This document shows, piece after piece, positions 1 to 8,896 of a DNA stretch of 64,000 nucleotides. Source of the DNA: Anaerolineae bacterium (GTDB lineage Bacteria > Chloroflexota > Anaerolineae > Promineifilales > Promineifilaceae). The notes under the pieces are model-generated. The model was given only the letters and a program-made list of their open reading frames with translations. It was not told where the DNA came from and made no database searches. The stretch's first letter is position 1; every line of letters starts with the position of its first letter. The DNA is taken from contig JAUIAP010000023.1 of assembly GCA_030425205.1 (NCBI GenBank), forward strand, positions 1-64,000, written 5' to 3'. The position numbers and the translations under genes are program-made.

Positions 1-1848
1 GATGGACAACCGCTCAGCATCATTCAAGCCCAACTAGCAGAACAACTGAGCACGCAAAAGGGCATCATTGTCATTGACGGCATGTTGACACTGGAAAGCT
101 ACCAAGCATTTTGCAAACTGCTGCAACCGTTGGAAACTAGCGTCAAGTTTTTGCTAACGACTCGGGAAACAGATGCTGATTCAACTAGCGCACTGCATCA
201 AATTGAATCGTTAAGTAGAGACGATGCAAGAACACTCTTACATCATCATCTTGGCAATGTGACCGTCGATGCACCAATAATCGATGACTTACTAGACGCG
301 ATTGGCGGGCACCCGCTGGCGATCCGTGAGGTGGCGACACAACTTAAGTCTGGCTCAGATATCAGCACCCTGAGCGATAATTTGCAAAAAGCGTTGTCTG
401 AGTCGCTCTACCCAACCATTTTTGCCAATCTGTGGGAGACGTTAACGCTGACCCAACAGACTGTGCTGCAATGTTTTTATCTCTTTCCCTCCGCTGGCGC
501 GGCGTTTGCGCCATTGGTTGCCATCACAGGAATAGGCAACGGGCTCTTTGATGTCACGACCGAGCTAAGTGAGCGGGGGTTGCTGATGACAACAGTCGAT
601 TCCGGTCGCTATCAGCTTCAACCGCTGGTTTATCAATATCTATCACGCCTAATTAGCAGCCAATCACACCAGCAACGGGTCGTTGCGAGGCGGTGTGGGA
701 TTGCGTTGAGTTATTGGTTAAATAAAACCCAAGAGGCAGCACGGGATCAATTTAACAAGTTCGATGACAGTCGGATGGCGATTTGGCGAACCATACGTGT
801 CGCGCTTGATTTGCGGGGGCTGCTTTCCGATGAGAACCTCGCCACCCTCACCACCCTTTCCCGTAAACTCACTGACTACGTTTACATTCGTGGTTATGCG
901 CATGAATGGCTCCCCATTCTCACACAAGTAGAGCGCGAGTTGCGTCAAATTGACAACAACCTGCGTGTGTATCTACTGTCTAATCTCGGCGTGGTTGCAC
1001 GCTATGCTGGGCAAATTGAGATGGCAATGACGGCCCACCAGCGCGGTCTGATTCTCGCGCAGCAACTTGGTCTTGCAGACGCAATCGCCGCCGCACATTA
1101 CAATATTGGGGTCTGCCATGAACTGCTTGGTGCGTGGGCTGAAAGCGGCCATCATGCACGTAACGCGCTCGCTGGATTCCAAAGACAGGAAGATGGCAAC
1201 GGTATTGCCGCCACGCACAACCTGCTTGGCATGATACACTTTCTACAAGGCGACTTTATAGAGGCTGAAAAGCAGTTTCAAACCGCTATCGAAATGTTTG
1301 AACTGGCAGGTAAGCGAGCAGAAATGGTGCGCTCCTATTACAACTTGGCGCGAATTTATGTCGAACAGCGCGACTTCAAACGTGCCCGTGCCAAGTTCCG
1401 CAACGTGAATACAGCGCTTAGGCACAACCCAAATCGACTGGTCGAAATTTATGGGGTCGTCTATCAAGCAGATATGTTTAATCAAGAGGGGCGACATGAT
1501 GAAGCATACAAAAAGCTAGCAAGGTGGACCGAGTCGAAGATTATCGCTGTGGGACACGCACATCTCTACGCTGGCTTTCTCAATCAATTTGGCTGGGCCG
1601 CGACTGCATTGGGGTATGATGAAGAGGGATTGGACAGGTTGCAACGCAGTGTCGAAATCTGGCATCGGCTAGACCTACCCGTGCAGGAAGCAGCAGTTGT
1701 GCTTAACTTATTGCGTCGGGCTGTATTGGGGGAAAATTCGGCCGAAATCATCCACTACAGCAATGAAATTGATAAACTGTTAGAGAACAACCAGCACTAC
1801 TATTTGTCTCGTAAAGTCATCGCGCAGCGTGATGATTTGATTAGCTAA
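1..1848 (+). CDS. STAND-type NTPase with TPR repeats (5' end missing)
   Basis: The reading frame is open from base 1, so the gene begins before the window and its P-loop is not visible. The first visible residues carry a Walker B-like segment (GIIVIDG) followed by a sensor-like LLTTRE, as in NB-ARC/STAND ATPases. A winged-helix-like region follows, and the C-terminal half is made of about six degenerate tetratricopeptide helices (for example AAAHYNIGVCHELLG and AATHNLLGMIHFLQG). Such proteins are usually signal-integrating regulators that oligomerise on ATP binding; the input and output here are unknown. There is no signal peptide or membrane segment in the visible part, so a cytoplasmic location is likely. 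A 9-bp hairpin lies just after the stop. Confidence 0.8.
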   Translation, partial: DGQPLSIIQAQLAEQLSTQKGIIVIDGMLTLESYQAFCKLLQPLETSVKFLLTTRETDADSTSALHQIESLSRDDARTLLHHHLGNVTVDAPIIDDLLDAIGGHPLAIREVATQLKSGSDISTLSDNLQKALSESLYPTIFANLWETLTLTQQTVLQCFYLFPSAGAAFAPLVAITGIGNGLFDVTTELSERGLLMTTVDSGRYQLQPLVYQYLSRLISSQSHQQRVVARRCGIALSYWLNKTQEAARDQFNKFDDSRMAIWRTIRVALDLRGLLSDENLATLTTLSRKLTDYVYIRGYAHEWLPILTQVERELRQIDNNLRVYLLSNLGVVARYAGQIEMAMTAHQRGLILAQQLGLADAIAAAHYNIGVCHELLGAWAESGHHARNALAGFQRQEDGNGIAATHNLLGMIHFLQGDFIEAEKQFQTAIEMFELAGKRAEMVRSYYNLARIYVEQRDFKRARAKFRNVNTALRHNPNRLVEIYGVVYQADMFNQEGRHDEAYKKLARWTESKIIAVGHAHLYAGFLNQFGWAATALGYDEEGLDRLQRSVEIWHRLDLPVQEAAVVLNLLRRAVLGENSAEIIHYSNEIDKLLENNQHYYLSRKVIAQRDDLIS

Positions 1849-1858
1849 CAGAGAGGGC

Positions 1859-1880
1859 AGGCATGATCGTCATCATGCCT
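1859..1880 (+). terminator. Hairpin after the STAND gene
   Basis: A perfect 9-bp stem (AGGCATGAT / ATCATGCCT) with a 4-nt loop starts 11 bases after the STAND stop codon. There is no clear U-run, so it may be an mRNA 3' hairpin rather than a classical intrinsic terminator. Confidence 0.45.
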
Positions 1881-1953
1881 ACGTTTATCTGTCAGCTAAC
1901 CCAAAACTAGGCTATTCACCTCTTTCCATGAGCCTGCCACATTTTAAATCAGC

Positions 1954-2223
1954 TCAGTCCACAATATGCCCGCCCGCATCCGCTTTCGCCAGCACCTGCT
2001 CAATGGTTTGCACCAGCGATCTAGCTGCCTCGACGTCCAATTCGATCGCCACTCTAGCACTTACGCCGTGTGCCTCGTTGACAAAATCGAGGTTGAGTGA
2101 ATGCTCTAGTGGGGCATGATAAGGATGATCGTATGAGACGTTGACCTGATTTACTTCAAACCAACCCTTCGTCCCCTTGCCGTAACCCGCTATCGTTATT
2201 TTTTCTGCAATGCCTGTACACAT
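1954..2223 (-). CDS. DUF6295-like small conserved protein
   Basis: This 89-residue soluble protein starts MCTGIAEKITIAG and contains the stretch YDHPYHAPLEHSLNLDF, which I recall as typical of the DUF6295 family; the family name is from memory. A GGAG Shine-Dalgarno sequence sits 6 bases before the ATG. No catalytic motif is obvious, and the function is unknown. It lies 31 bases downstream of the dienelactone hydrolase on the same strand, so the two are probably cotranscribed. It has no signal peptide or membrane span. Confidence 0.65.
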   Translation of the reverse strand: MCTGIAEKITIAGYGKGTKGWFEVNQVNVSYDHPYHAPLEHSLNLDFVNEAHGVSARVAIELDVEAARSLVQTIEQVLAKADAGGHIVD

Positions 2224-2254
2224 GGTTTACTCCGTAGGCGTGGTTTAGAAACCA

Positions 2255-3013
2255 CTACGACGCTAGATGACGACCTAGAAATTCCCAAATCTTGTTCCAC
2301 CCGTCAACCGCTTGTGCCTGACGATAATTCGGCCGATGTTCATAAAAGAACCCATGTCCCGCGCCATCATAACGGTGGAACTCATACGTCTTACCGTGTT
2401 TCTTCAACTCAGCCTCTAAAATATCGACATTGGCGGGCGTGGGGCTGTGATCCTCATTGCCAAAAATACCCAATAGCGGACAGGATAGGTCGGCCGTGTA
2501 ATCGAGCGGCGCGACTGGCCAGTTATCGGTCAGCGTTTCAGCTGGCATCACGACGCGACCGCCCCAGCAGTCGATGGCGGCATCAAATCCGTCGCTGCGA
2601 CAGGCCGCTAGAAAGCTGTGACGGCCACCCGAACAGGTTCCCCAAATGCCAACTTTCCCATTGTTATAGGGTTGTGCGCGCAAAAAACGCATTGCGCCGA
2701 CCATGTCACCAACCGCTTGATCATCGGGTACGCCGCCTTGTGATCGTGCTTTTGCGCCCACGTCTTCGGGTGACCCGTGACCGAGTCGATAGTAGAGATT
2801 TGGCGAGAGTGCCGCATACCCCATCGCAGCATAGGTGCGCGTTGCCTGACGGTACCAGGCATCCCAGCCGGGAAAGTGGTGGACGATAACCATGCCGGGA
2901 AACGGGCCGGGCCCCAGCGGACGGGCATAGTAAGCATTAATCGTGTCTCCATTCGCGCCTTGCAGCATCACAGTCTCAGCGATCATGCCTTCGTACATGT
3001 CTGTTTCGTACAT
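2255..3013 (-). CDS. Dienelactone hydrolase family protein
   Basis: This is a 252-residue alpha/beta hydrolase of the dienelactone hydrolase family, whose members hydrolyse lactones or esters. The nucleophile elbow is GTCSGG with Cys127. Asp188 (GNEDHSP) and His220 (GAGHGFF) complete a Cys-Asp-His triad of the kind used by carboxymethylenebutenolidase. The length is normal for the family. The start is supported by AAGGAG six to seven bases upstream. No secretion signal is present, so it acts in the cytoplasm. The substrate cannot be read from sequence, and many homologues do not act on dienelactone. It heads a short two-gene unit with the DUF6295-like gene. Confidence 0.88.
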   Translation of the reverse strand: MYETDMYEGMIAETVMLQGANGDTINAYYARPLGPGPFPGMVIVHHFPGWDAWYRQATRTYAAMGYAALSPNLYYRLGHGSPEDVGAKARSQGGVPDDQAVGDMVGAMRFLRAQPYNNGKVGIWGTCSGGRHSFLAACRSDGFDAAIDCWGGRVVMPAETLTDNWPVAPLDYTADLSCPLLGIFGNEDHSPTPANVDILEAELKKHGKTYEFHRYDGAGHGFFYEHRPNYRQAQAVDGWNKIWEFLGRHLAS

Positions 3014-3245
3014 CGACTTCTCCTTTTGTAATCTAATTAAATTGCCCCAAACACGTGGGGCATTTATCTCATTCTTTTCTGGTTTATATCAACTGCACTC
3101 AATCATACACCTCATCATACACCTCTGTCACTATGCGAAGTTGCGCCTGCTGTTACCACTGAAATTCGCTATTGCTTTTGATGCTACGTGCAAAAGTAAT
3201 TTCTTGGCACTACACAAAACCTCGTTGCGACCTATCAATAGGCTG

Positions 3246-4319
3246 TCAATCTGTATGCTTCTGACCCACAGACTCCCGCTCAAATAGCTGTGGCTGAATC
3301 ACTGCACGCACGTTGCTCGACATCGGATAATCGAGCCGATTAAATAACAACTGCGCCGCAAGTCGTCCCATCGACATCTTATCGACACGCATCGTCGTTA
3401 ATGCGGGCGTGACGTGTTGCGCCAGTACGATGTTGTCGAAGCCGATCACCGAAATATCTTCGGGAACACGCCGCCCTAATGATTTGAGCTTTTTCATGAT
3501 GCCGATGGCGGTTTCGTCATTGCAGGCGAAAAAGGCGGTTGTGTCTGGTTGCTTGGCGAGAATTTCGGCCGAAATCTCCCCACCCGCATCAGGATTTAGC
3601 GCACAATCTCCAAACAATGGCTCCAATCCGTGTGCGGTCATCGCCTGAATATATCCCTCTCGCCGTTCGCGGATGCTAGGGTACGCATCGGCCGAACTGC
3701 CAATCAGCGCGATCTGCGTATGACCTTGTGCAATCAGATAGGTCGTTGCCTCGCGTCCACCGCGTATGTTGTCCGTCACGACGGCATCATACTGGTCATT
3801 TTCCACATACCCATCAACCAACACGATTGGCAAGCCGCGCTGCTGAAAATGTGCCAACAACCCCTGTGTCAACTCCATCCCAATCATCAACAACCCGTCA
3901 ATCTGTTGTTCGAGCAGCAAGCGCGGCAGCTCTAGCGGCTGATTATGTTCATCAACGAGCAGGTTTGCATACAGCAAGTTGCTTTGCATTTGCCGACAAA
4001 TCCCCTCGATGCCTGTCACAACGGGCGCATAAAAATGATTGTTGCCCGGTGGATCGCTGGGATTGATCTTCATCACCACACCGATATGTTTAAGCGCGCT
4101 GGCAGGGGATTGGCGTGGTGCAGTTGCGGGAGGGATGTAGCCCAGCGTCTGAGCCATCTCCAACACGCGCTGACGTGTGTCATCTCCTACACCGGGCTTA
4201 TCGCGCAGAACGAGCGAGACGGTCGCGGGTGAAACCGCACTGGCCTTTGCAATATCTGTGATCGTCACTTTTTCATTTGATGAAGCTTTTTTACCCATAG
4301 TGTCTCTATTGTAAACCAA
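3246..4319 (-). CDS. LacI-family transcriptional repressor
   Basis: The N-terminal LacI helix-turn-helix is clear (VTITDIAKASAVSPATVS, residues about 18-35, then the hinge region), followed by a periplasmic-binding-protein-like sugar sensor domain from about residue 70 to 345. It is divergent from the GH130/ABC transporter operon. Four ACTAAA/TTTAGT palindromes lie in the intervening region, so it very probably represses that operon and itself and is released by a manno-oligosaccharide or related sugar. AAGGAA lies just before the ATG at 4319; an internal ATG at 4298 is a possible alternative start. The operator assignment is inferred from position. Confidence 0.92.
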   Translation of the reverse strand: MVYNRDTMGKKASSNEKVTITDIAKASAVSPATVSLVLRDKPGVGDDTRQRVLEMAQTLGYIPPATAPRQSPASALKHIGVVMKINPSDPPGNNHFYAPVVTGIEGICRQMQSNLLYANLLVDEHNQPLELPRLLLEQQIDGLLMIGMELTQGLLAHFQQRGLPIVLVDGYVENDQYDAVVTDNIRGGREATTYLIAQGHTQIALIGSSADAYPSIRERREGYIQAMTAHGLEPLFGDCALNPDAGGEISAEILAKQPDTTAFFACNDETAIGIMKKLKSLGRRVPEDISVIGFDNIVLAQHVTPALTTMRVDKMSMGRLAAQLLFNRLDYPMSSNVRAVIQPQLFERESVGQKHTD

Positions 4320-4329
4320 ACAGTTCCTT

Positions 4330-4345
4330 ACTAAAAATTTCTAGT
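4330..4345. promoter_or_regulatory. LacI-type operator 1
   Basis: This is a 16-bp inverted repeat, ACTAAAAATTTCTAGT, with one mismatched pair. It lies 11 bases upstream of the LacI start codon. It shares the ACTA(AA)..TTTAGT pattern with three more sites downstream and probably serves autoregulation. Confidence 0.6.
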
Positions 4346-4403
4346 AGCAATGAGAACAGCAGCGCGTCAGGCGCGTGCACCAATCACGCGCAAACCCCGT
4401 TTT

Positions 4404-4418
4404 ACTAAAGATTTTAGT
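4404..4418. promoter_or_regulatory. LacI-type operator 2
   Basis: ACTAAAGATTTTAGT is a 15-bp imperfect palindrome ending 8 bases upstream of the -35 element of the operon promoter. Its half-sites match the other three operators. Confidence 0.65.
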
Positions 4419-4426
4419 GAACACTC

Positions 4427-4454
4427 TTGACATAGTTAAAATTTCGTCTATTAT
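4427..4454 (+). promoter_or_regulatory. Sigma-70-like promoter of the GH130/ABC operon
   Basis: TTGACA (4427-4432) is a perfect -35 match. TATTAT (4449-4454, five of six) follows after a 16-bp spacer. It lies between operators 2 and 3, which suits repression by blocking or looping. Confidence 0.65.
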
Positions 4455-4465
4455 TGTTATTGATT

Positions 4466-4480
4466 AGTAAACATTTTAGT
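4466..4480. promoter_or_regulatory. LacI-type operator 3
   Basis: AGTAAACATTTTAGT has the same half-site pattern with one substitution. It lies about 12 bases downstream of the -10 element, where bound repressor would block transcription. Confidence 0.6.
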
Positions 4481-4538
4481 GAATATGTACAACTGCTGTC
4501 TCAAAAACTGTGGCTATTTATGTTTCACAAGCAAAACT

Positions 4539-4554
4539 ACTAAAACTTTTTAGT
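4539..4554. promoter_or_regulatory. LacI-type operator 4
   Basis: ACTAAAACTTTTTAGT is nearly perfectly symmetric and is the best of the four copies. It lies 19 bases before the preferred GH130 start. A longer reading frame from a GTG at 4510 would run through it, which argues against that upstream start. Confidence 0.65.
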
Positions 4555-4572
4555 GGTTTCACCAAGAAAAAG

Positions 4573-5577
4573 ATGACTATGACTTATCCTAATAACCATC
4601 ATGTTGTCGGACGCACCGCTATTCCGTGGGAAGATCGGCCGAAAAACAACCACAATGTCCTCTGGCGTTCAGCCCACAACCCCATCATCGATCACGACCA
4701 CATCCCTAGCAGCAACAGCATTTTCAACAGTGCCGTTGTGCCATTCAAGGACGGCTTTGCAGGCGTGTTCCGTGCCGATAACAAAACGCGCCGCATGCAG
4801 CTACACGTTGGTCACAGCACCGACGGCGTAAACTGGGAGATTGGACACGAGCGCATCCGTTTTGTCGCGCATGATGAGCGCACAGAAGAGATTAGTAATT
4901 TTGAATATGCCTACGATCCGCGTGTCGTCTGGCTTGAGGAGCGCTACTACATCATGTGGTGCAATGGCTATCACGGCCCCACCATCGGCATCGGCTACAC
5001 CTTCGATTTTGAAACGTTCTATCAAATGGAAAACGCCTTTCTGCCGTTCAACCGCAATGGCGTATTGTTTCCACGCAAAATCAACGGCGCGTATGCCCTG
5101 CTCAGTCGCCCTAGCGATAGTGGTCACACTCCCTTTGGCGACATCTATTACAGCGAAAGCCCTGACATGACATATTGGGGTCGCCATCGCTTTGTGATGG
5201 GTGCAACGAGCGGGTGGCAGGCGACCAAAATTGGCGCAGGGCCAATCCCAATCGAGACAGATGAAGGGTGGCTGTTGATCTATCACGGCGTTCTCAACTC
5301 GTGCAATGGGTTCGTCTACAGCTTTGGCGCGGCGTTGCTCGACTTAGACCAACCGTGGAAGGTAATTGCACGCGGCGAACCGTATCTACTCGCTCCGCAA
5401 GCGCCTTATGAGCGTGTGGGCGATGTGCCAAACGTCGCATTCCCATGTGCCGCCCTGCACGACCCCACCTCTGGCAAACTCGCAATCTACTACGGCGCGG
5501 CCGACACCTCTGTGTGCCTCGCCTTTGGCATGGTGGACGACATCGTGTCGTTCGTCAAAAACAATTCACGTCTTTAG
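4573..5577 (+). CDS. GH130 beta-mannoside phosphorylase
   Basis: This is a GH130-type five-bladed propeller enzyme of about 334 residues. Family signatures include YDPRVVWLEERYYIMW, GVLFPRKINGAYALLSRPSD, GHTPFGDIYYSES and KIGAGPIPI. GH130 enzymes phosphorolyse beta-mannosides; this sequence resembles the subgroup acting on 4-O-beta-D-mannosyl-D-glucose, giving mannose-1-phosphate and glucose. The 2-epimerase and ABC transporter in the same operon fit that role. I chose ATG 4573 (another ATG is at 4579) because the upstream GTG at 4510 overlaps an operator. The enzyme is cytoplasmic, with no signal peptide. The exact substrate (mannosylglucose or mannobiose) is inferred. Confidence 0.9.
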   Translation: MTMTYPNNHHVVGRTAIPWEDRPKNNHNVLWRSAHNPIIDHDHIPSSNSIFNSAVVPFKDGFAGVFRADNKTRRMQLHVGHSTDGVNWEIGHERIRFVAHDERTEEISNFEYAYDPRVVWLEERYYIMWCNGYHGPTIGIGYTFDFETFYQMENAFLPFNRNGVLFPRKINGAYALLSRPSDSGHTPFGDIYYSESPDMTYWGRHRFVMGATSGWQATKIGAGPIPIETDEGWLLIYHGVLNSCNGFVYSFGAALLDLDQPWKVIARGEPYLLAPQAPYERVGDVPNVAFPCAALHDPTSGKLAIYYGAADTSVCLAFGMVDDIVSFVKNNSRL

Positions 5578-5602
5578 ACAAAATCAAAAGTTGGAGAACA
5601 TA

Positions 5603-6958
5603 ATGAACAAACTACGCATGTTTTGGCTTATTGCCCTATTTAGCTTAATGCTGGCAGCCTGTGGGGGCGCAGAAGAGACCCCAACAGAAGAGCCAGAGAG
5701 TCCTGAAGTGGCTGGGGAGCCGACCGCCGTTGTCGAACCCACACCGCTTCCGCCAGCCGATGAAATTTCAGGTGAGATCACCGTCTTGACCAACCGCACC
5801 GACATCGTAGACACCGTTTTCGTTGAGTATGCTGAACGCTTCAACGAAATTTACCCCAACGTCACCGTTGAGTTTGAAGCGTTAACCGACTATCCCGGCG
5901 AAGTCAAAATCCGCATGAACACGACTGACTATGGCGACGTGCTGCTGATTCCAAACGAAATTACACCAGACCAACTCGGTGACTTTTTTACACCGTTAGG
6001 CAGTGTCGCCAATCTCGACGAAAAGTATATTTTCGTAACGGAGAAAGCGTTTGACGGTCAAGTATACGGTATTCCCGTTGTCGGCAACGCGCAGGGTATT
6101 GTCTACAACAAAGCGGTCTTCGCAGAAGCTGGGATCACAGAGTTGCCGACAACAACTGACGAATTCCTTGCAGCGATGCAGATGATTAAGGACAACACCG
6201 ATGCAATCCCCTATTACACCAACTATGCCGCTGGCTGGCCGTTGGTGCAGTGGGAAGGTAATCGCGGTGCGTTGAGCTGTAATCCAAACTACGTGACTGA
6301 AATGGCGTATACGGATGAGCTATTTGCCGAGGGAACCGACCACTATCAACTATACAAGCTGATGTACGACCTCGTTGCCAACGAACTGGTTGAGGCGGAC
6401 CCATCGACATCAGATTGGGAAACATCGAAAGAGCTACTTGGCAGCGGTGAAGTCGCCTCAATGGTGTTGGGATCGTGGGCGATTGTGCAGATGCAAGATG
6501 CGGCCGCCAACCCAGACGACATCGGCTACATGCCCTTCCCCGCCAACGTTGATGGAACTATTTGTTCAGCCGCTGGTGGCGACTGGAAGATGGGGATCAA
6601 TAAGAACTCAGAGAATCAAGCGGCCGCACGCGCATGGATGAACTGGTTCCTCGAAGAATCGGGCTTTGCAGATAGCCAAGGCGGCATCCCGCCAGTCAAG
6701 GGCAGCCCCATGCCTGAGACATTAGCCGCATTTGAAGAGCTGGATGTCCAGCTAATCGCTCAAAACCCTGCACCAGAAGCTGAAGCAGGTTGGGTCGATA
6801 ACATCGACTCCGAAGCCGAAATTGGTCTGTGGGCACCTCCGATGCGTCAGCGCATTGTCGATGCGGCACGCGGCAACAGTGATGAGACGATTGAGGATAT
6901 TTTTACCGACTTGAACACGCGCTGGGCAGAGGCACGGCAGGAAGTTGTTAATCAGTAG
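5603..6958 (+). CDS. Sugar ABC transporter substrate-binding lipoprotein
   Basis: This 451-residue family 1 solute-binding protein has an N-terminal lipoprotein signal ending in LAAC (Cys at about residue 20) and then a Pro/Glu/Thr-rich linker. The mature body has typical binding-protein features such as GIPVVGNAQGIVYNKAVFAEAG and repeated aromatic positions for sugar stacking. GGAG precedes the ATG at 5603; a longer reading frame upstream overlaps the GH130 gene in another frame and is not the start. It lies 25 bases after GH130 and just before the two permeases. It probably delivers manno-oligosaccharides to the transporter. No ATPase gene is in this operon, so a shared MsmK-like ATPase elsewhere is likely. 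Confidence 0.93.
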   Translation: MNKLRMFWLIALFSLMLAACGGAEETPTEEPESPEVAGEPTAVVEPTPLPPADEISGEITVLTNRTDIVDTVFVEYAERFNEIYPNVTVEFEALTDYPGEVKIRMNTTDYGDVLLIPNEITPDQLGDFFTPLGSVANLDEKYIFVTEKAFDGQVYGIPVVGNAQGIVYNKAVFAEAGITELPTTTDEFLAAMQMIKDNTDAIPYYTNYAAGWPLVQWEGNRGALSCNPNYVTEMAYTDELFAEGTDHYQLYKLMYDLVANELVEADPSTSDWETSKELLGSGEVASMVLGSWAIVQMQDAAANPDDIGYMPFPANVDGTICSAAGGDWKMGINKNSENQAAARAWMNWFLEESGFADSQGGIPPVKGSPMPETLAAFEELDVQLIAQNPAPEAEAGWVDNIDSEAEIGLWAPPMRQRIVDAARGNSDETIEDIFTDLNTRWAEARQEVVNQ

Positions 6959-6973
6959 CCTTTTGAACATTAG

Positions 6974-7005
6974 CTTATGGGGTGGCGCATGCGCCACCCC
7001 ATAAG
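6974..7005 (+). promoter_or_regulatory. 32-bp perfect palindrome between binding-protein and permease genes
   Basis: The interval between the solute-binding protein stop and the permease start holds a perfect 32-bp inverted repeat centred at 6989/6990, with no loop bases. As RNA it folds into a very stable hairpin. Such structures between binding-protein and permease genes commonly stabilise the upstream mRNA and reduce downstream expression. The function is inferred from position. Confidence 0.7.
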
Positions 7006-7017
7006 AGCAGAGGCATT

Positions 7018-7926
7018 ATGACAACCTTAAGCCGAGATATTTCCCCACGACCATTTCTCTCCAACCGAGTACAAAAGCGGATCATCCCCTTTCTCTTTCT
7101 AATCGTCCCCGTTTCGCTTCTACTCATATTTACTTACGTTCCCGTTTTGAATATGTTTGGCTACAGCCTGTTAGAGTGGAACGGTTTTAGCAAAGACCGC
7201 GATTTTGTCGGGGTCGAGAACTACGTTGAAATTTTCACACGCCCCGAACTGTTCAGCGTATTTTGGGTCAGCATCTACTACTTTGTCGGTGCGTTTGTCC
7301 AGATGGGTCTCGCGCTCTACTTTGCGACGATTCTGAGCTTTGACGTGCGTTTCAAGAGCTTTTTCAAAGGCATCCTTTTCTTCCCCTACTTGATTAACGG
7401 CGTGGCGATTGGGTTCATCTTTCTCTACTTTTTCCGGCCTGAAGGGGTGCTAGACACGTTGATGATCGGGGCTGGCTTGGGCGAATATACGCAGCTTTGG
7501 TTGGGAAACCGCGACATTATCAACTTTTCGCTCTCTGGCGTTTCGATTTGGCGGTACATGGGGCTTAACTTTGTGCTGTTTTTGGGCGCGATCCAGTCGA
7601 TTGGTGCAGACATCTATGAGGCAAGTGAACTGGATGGCGCGACTCGCTGGCAGCAGTTCCGCTACATCATTTTGCCGAGTATTTTGCCCATTTTGAGCCT
7701 GAGCTTTATTTTGGCGATTAAGGGCGCGTTGAGCGTCTTTGAGATTCCGTACATCATGACGGGTGGTTCAAACGGCAGCGCGACGTTTGTGATTCAAACG
7801 GTCGATATGGCGTTTAAGTTCGGTAAGGTCGGGCTCGGGTCAGCGATGGCGGTTGTGCTACTAATCATCATTTTAATTATCACGGGTATTCAACGCATGT
7901 TGTTGCCAGATGATGGGGTCGGGTAA
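7018..7926 (+). CDS. Sugar ABC transporter permease (MalF/UgpA type)
   Basis: This 302-residue inner-membrane protein has about six transmembrane helices. The cytoplasmic EAA loop that contacts the ATPase reads DIYEASELDGATRWQQF...LPSILP. The true start is ATG 7018, preceded by AGAGG; an in-frame GTG at 6982 lies inside the 32-bp palindrome and is unlikely. It pairs with the following permease to form the transport channel for the sugar delivered by the lipoprotein encoded upstream. The strongly basic N-terminus before the first helix suits a cytoplasmic N-terminus. Confidence 0.94.
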   Translation: MTTLSRDISPRPFLSNRVQKRIIPFLFLIVPVSLLLIFTYVPVLNMFGYSLLEWNGFSKDRDFVGVENYVEIFTRPELFSVFWVSIYYFVGAFVQMGLALYFATILSFDVRFKSFFKGILFFPYLINGVAIGFIFLYFFRPEGVLDTLMIGAGLGEYTQLWLGNRDIINFSLSGVSIWRYMGLNFVLFLGAIQSIGADIYEASELDGATRWQQFRYIILPSILPILSLSFILAIKGALSVFEIPYIMTGGSNGSATFVIQTVDMAFKFGKVGLGSAMAVVLLIIILIITGIQRMLLPDDGVG

Positions 7927-7929
7927 ATT

Positions 7930-8769
7930 ATGACAACAAGACAATTACGCGAGATACCGACGACGTTTGCCAAATACTTTTCACTGCTGTTGGGTTGTTT
8001 TATTGCGCTTGTGCCGCTGGTGGTGGTGTTTTTAGCCTCGCTGAAATCGGCCGATGAGTATAAAACAACTGCCGTCTTTGCCCCCCCTGCCAACTGGTTC
8101 AACTTTGATAACTATGTGACCGCCTTCACACGCGGCAACATGCTGCAAGGCTTTCTCAACACTACCGTTATTTTGGTCATCTCTGTCGCTGCGACCATCA
8201 TAATTGGCTCGATGGCGGCCTATGTGCTGGATCGCTTCGACTTTGGCATGAAGAAGGTGATCCTGTTTCTGTTCCTCTTGGCAACGCTTGTACCCGGCGT
8301 GACGACACAAGTGGCGACATTTCAGGTCGTCAACTTTTTCGGTCTGTTTAACACGCGCTGGGCAGCGATTTTGCTCTTCATGGGGACGGACATCATCTCG
8401 ATCTACATCTTTATCCAGTTCTTGAAGGGCATTCCTAAAGAGCTAGACGAAGCGGCGTTGATGGATGGTGCATCCTACTTCACCATCTACACACGCATCA
8501 TCCTGCCCCTGCTCAAACCCGCGATTGCAACCGTCGTCATCATCAAAGGGGTGGCGATTTACAACGAGTTTTACATCCCGTTTCTCTACATGCCCAAGAA
8601 GGCATTAGGGGTTGTTTCAACGGCGTTGTTCAAATTTAAGGGGCCGTATGGCACGCAGTGGGAGATCATTTCGGCGGGTATCGTCATTGCGATCATACCA
8701 ACGCTGATTATCTTTCTCTCGCTGCAAAAATATATCTATAACGGCTTCACCTCTGGCGCAACCAAATAG
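7930..8769 (+). CDS. Sugar ABC transporter permease (MalG/UgpE type)
   Basis: This 279-residue membrane protein has about six helices. Its EAA motif reads ELDEAALMDGASYFTIYTR followed by LPLLKP, as in MalG-type permeases. It starts 3 bases after the stop of the first permease, so the two are translationally coupled. With the binding lipoprotein it completes the membrane part of a carbohydrate importer; the ATPase must be encoded elsewhere. The length is normal for the family. Confidence 0.94.
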   Translation: MTTRQLREIPTTFAKYFSLLLGCFIALVPLVVVFLASLKSADEYKTTAVFAPPANWFNFDNYVTAFTRGNMLQGFLNTTVILVISVAATIIIGSMAAYVLDRFDFGMKKVILFLFLLATLVPGVTTQVATFQVVNFFGLFNTRWAAILLFMGTDIISIYIFIQFLKGIPKELDEAALMDGASYFTIYTRIILPLLKPAIATVVIIKGVAIYNEFYIPFLYMPKKALGVVSTALFKFKGPYGTQWEIISAGIVIAIIPTLIIFLSLQKYIYNGFTSGATK

Positions 8770-8773
8770 CACC

Positions 8774-8895
8774 AGACACTACCGCACGAATGGATCAATT
8801 CGCGTCTGGTTCGATGCAGAAAACCACGACGATTTCTACACCGATGACGAGATCAAACAGGCATACAAAAACGACATCAACACGCTCGTCAACAT
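8774..8895 (+). pseudogene. Glycosidase-like gene remnant
   Basis: Just after the permease, one frame reads like a real protein without any start codon: RHYRTNGSIRVWFDAENH, then DDFYTDDEIKQAYKNDINTL. It then runs into a strong inverted repeat. The style (aromatic, Asp-rich, IRVWFDAENH) suggests a fragment of a glycosidase, but the family is not certain. I interpret it as the remains of a deleted gene. Confidence 0.35.
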
Positions 8896-8896
8896 C

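Noticed and set aside
5366..5602. A longer N-terminus for the sugar-binding lipoprotein
   Set aside because: The extension overlaps the GH130 gene and would bury the lipoprotein signal. ATG 5603 has a ribosome site and a perfect lipobox.
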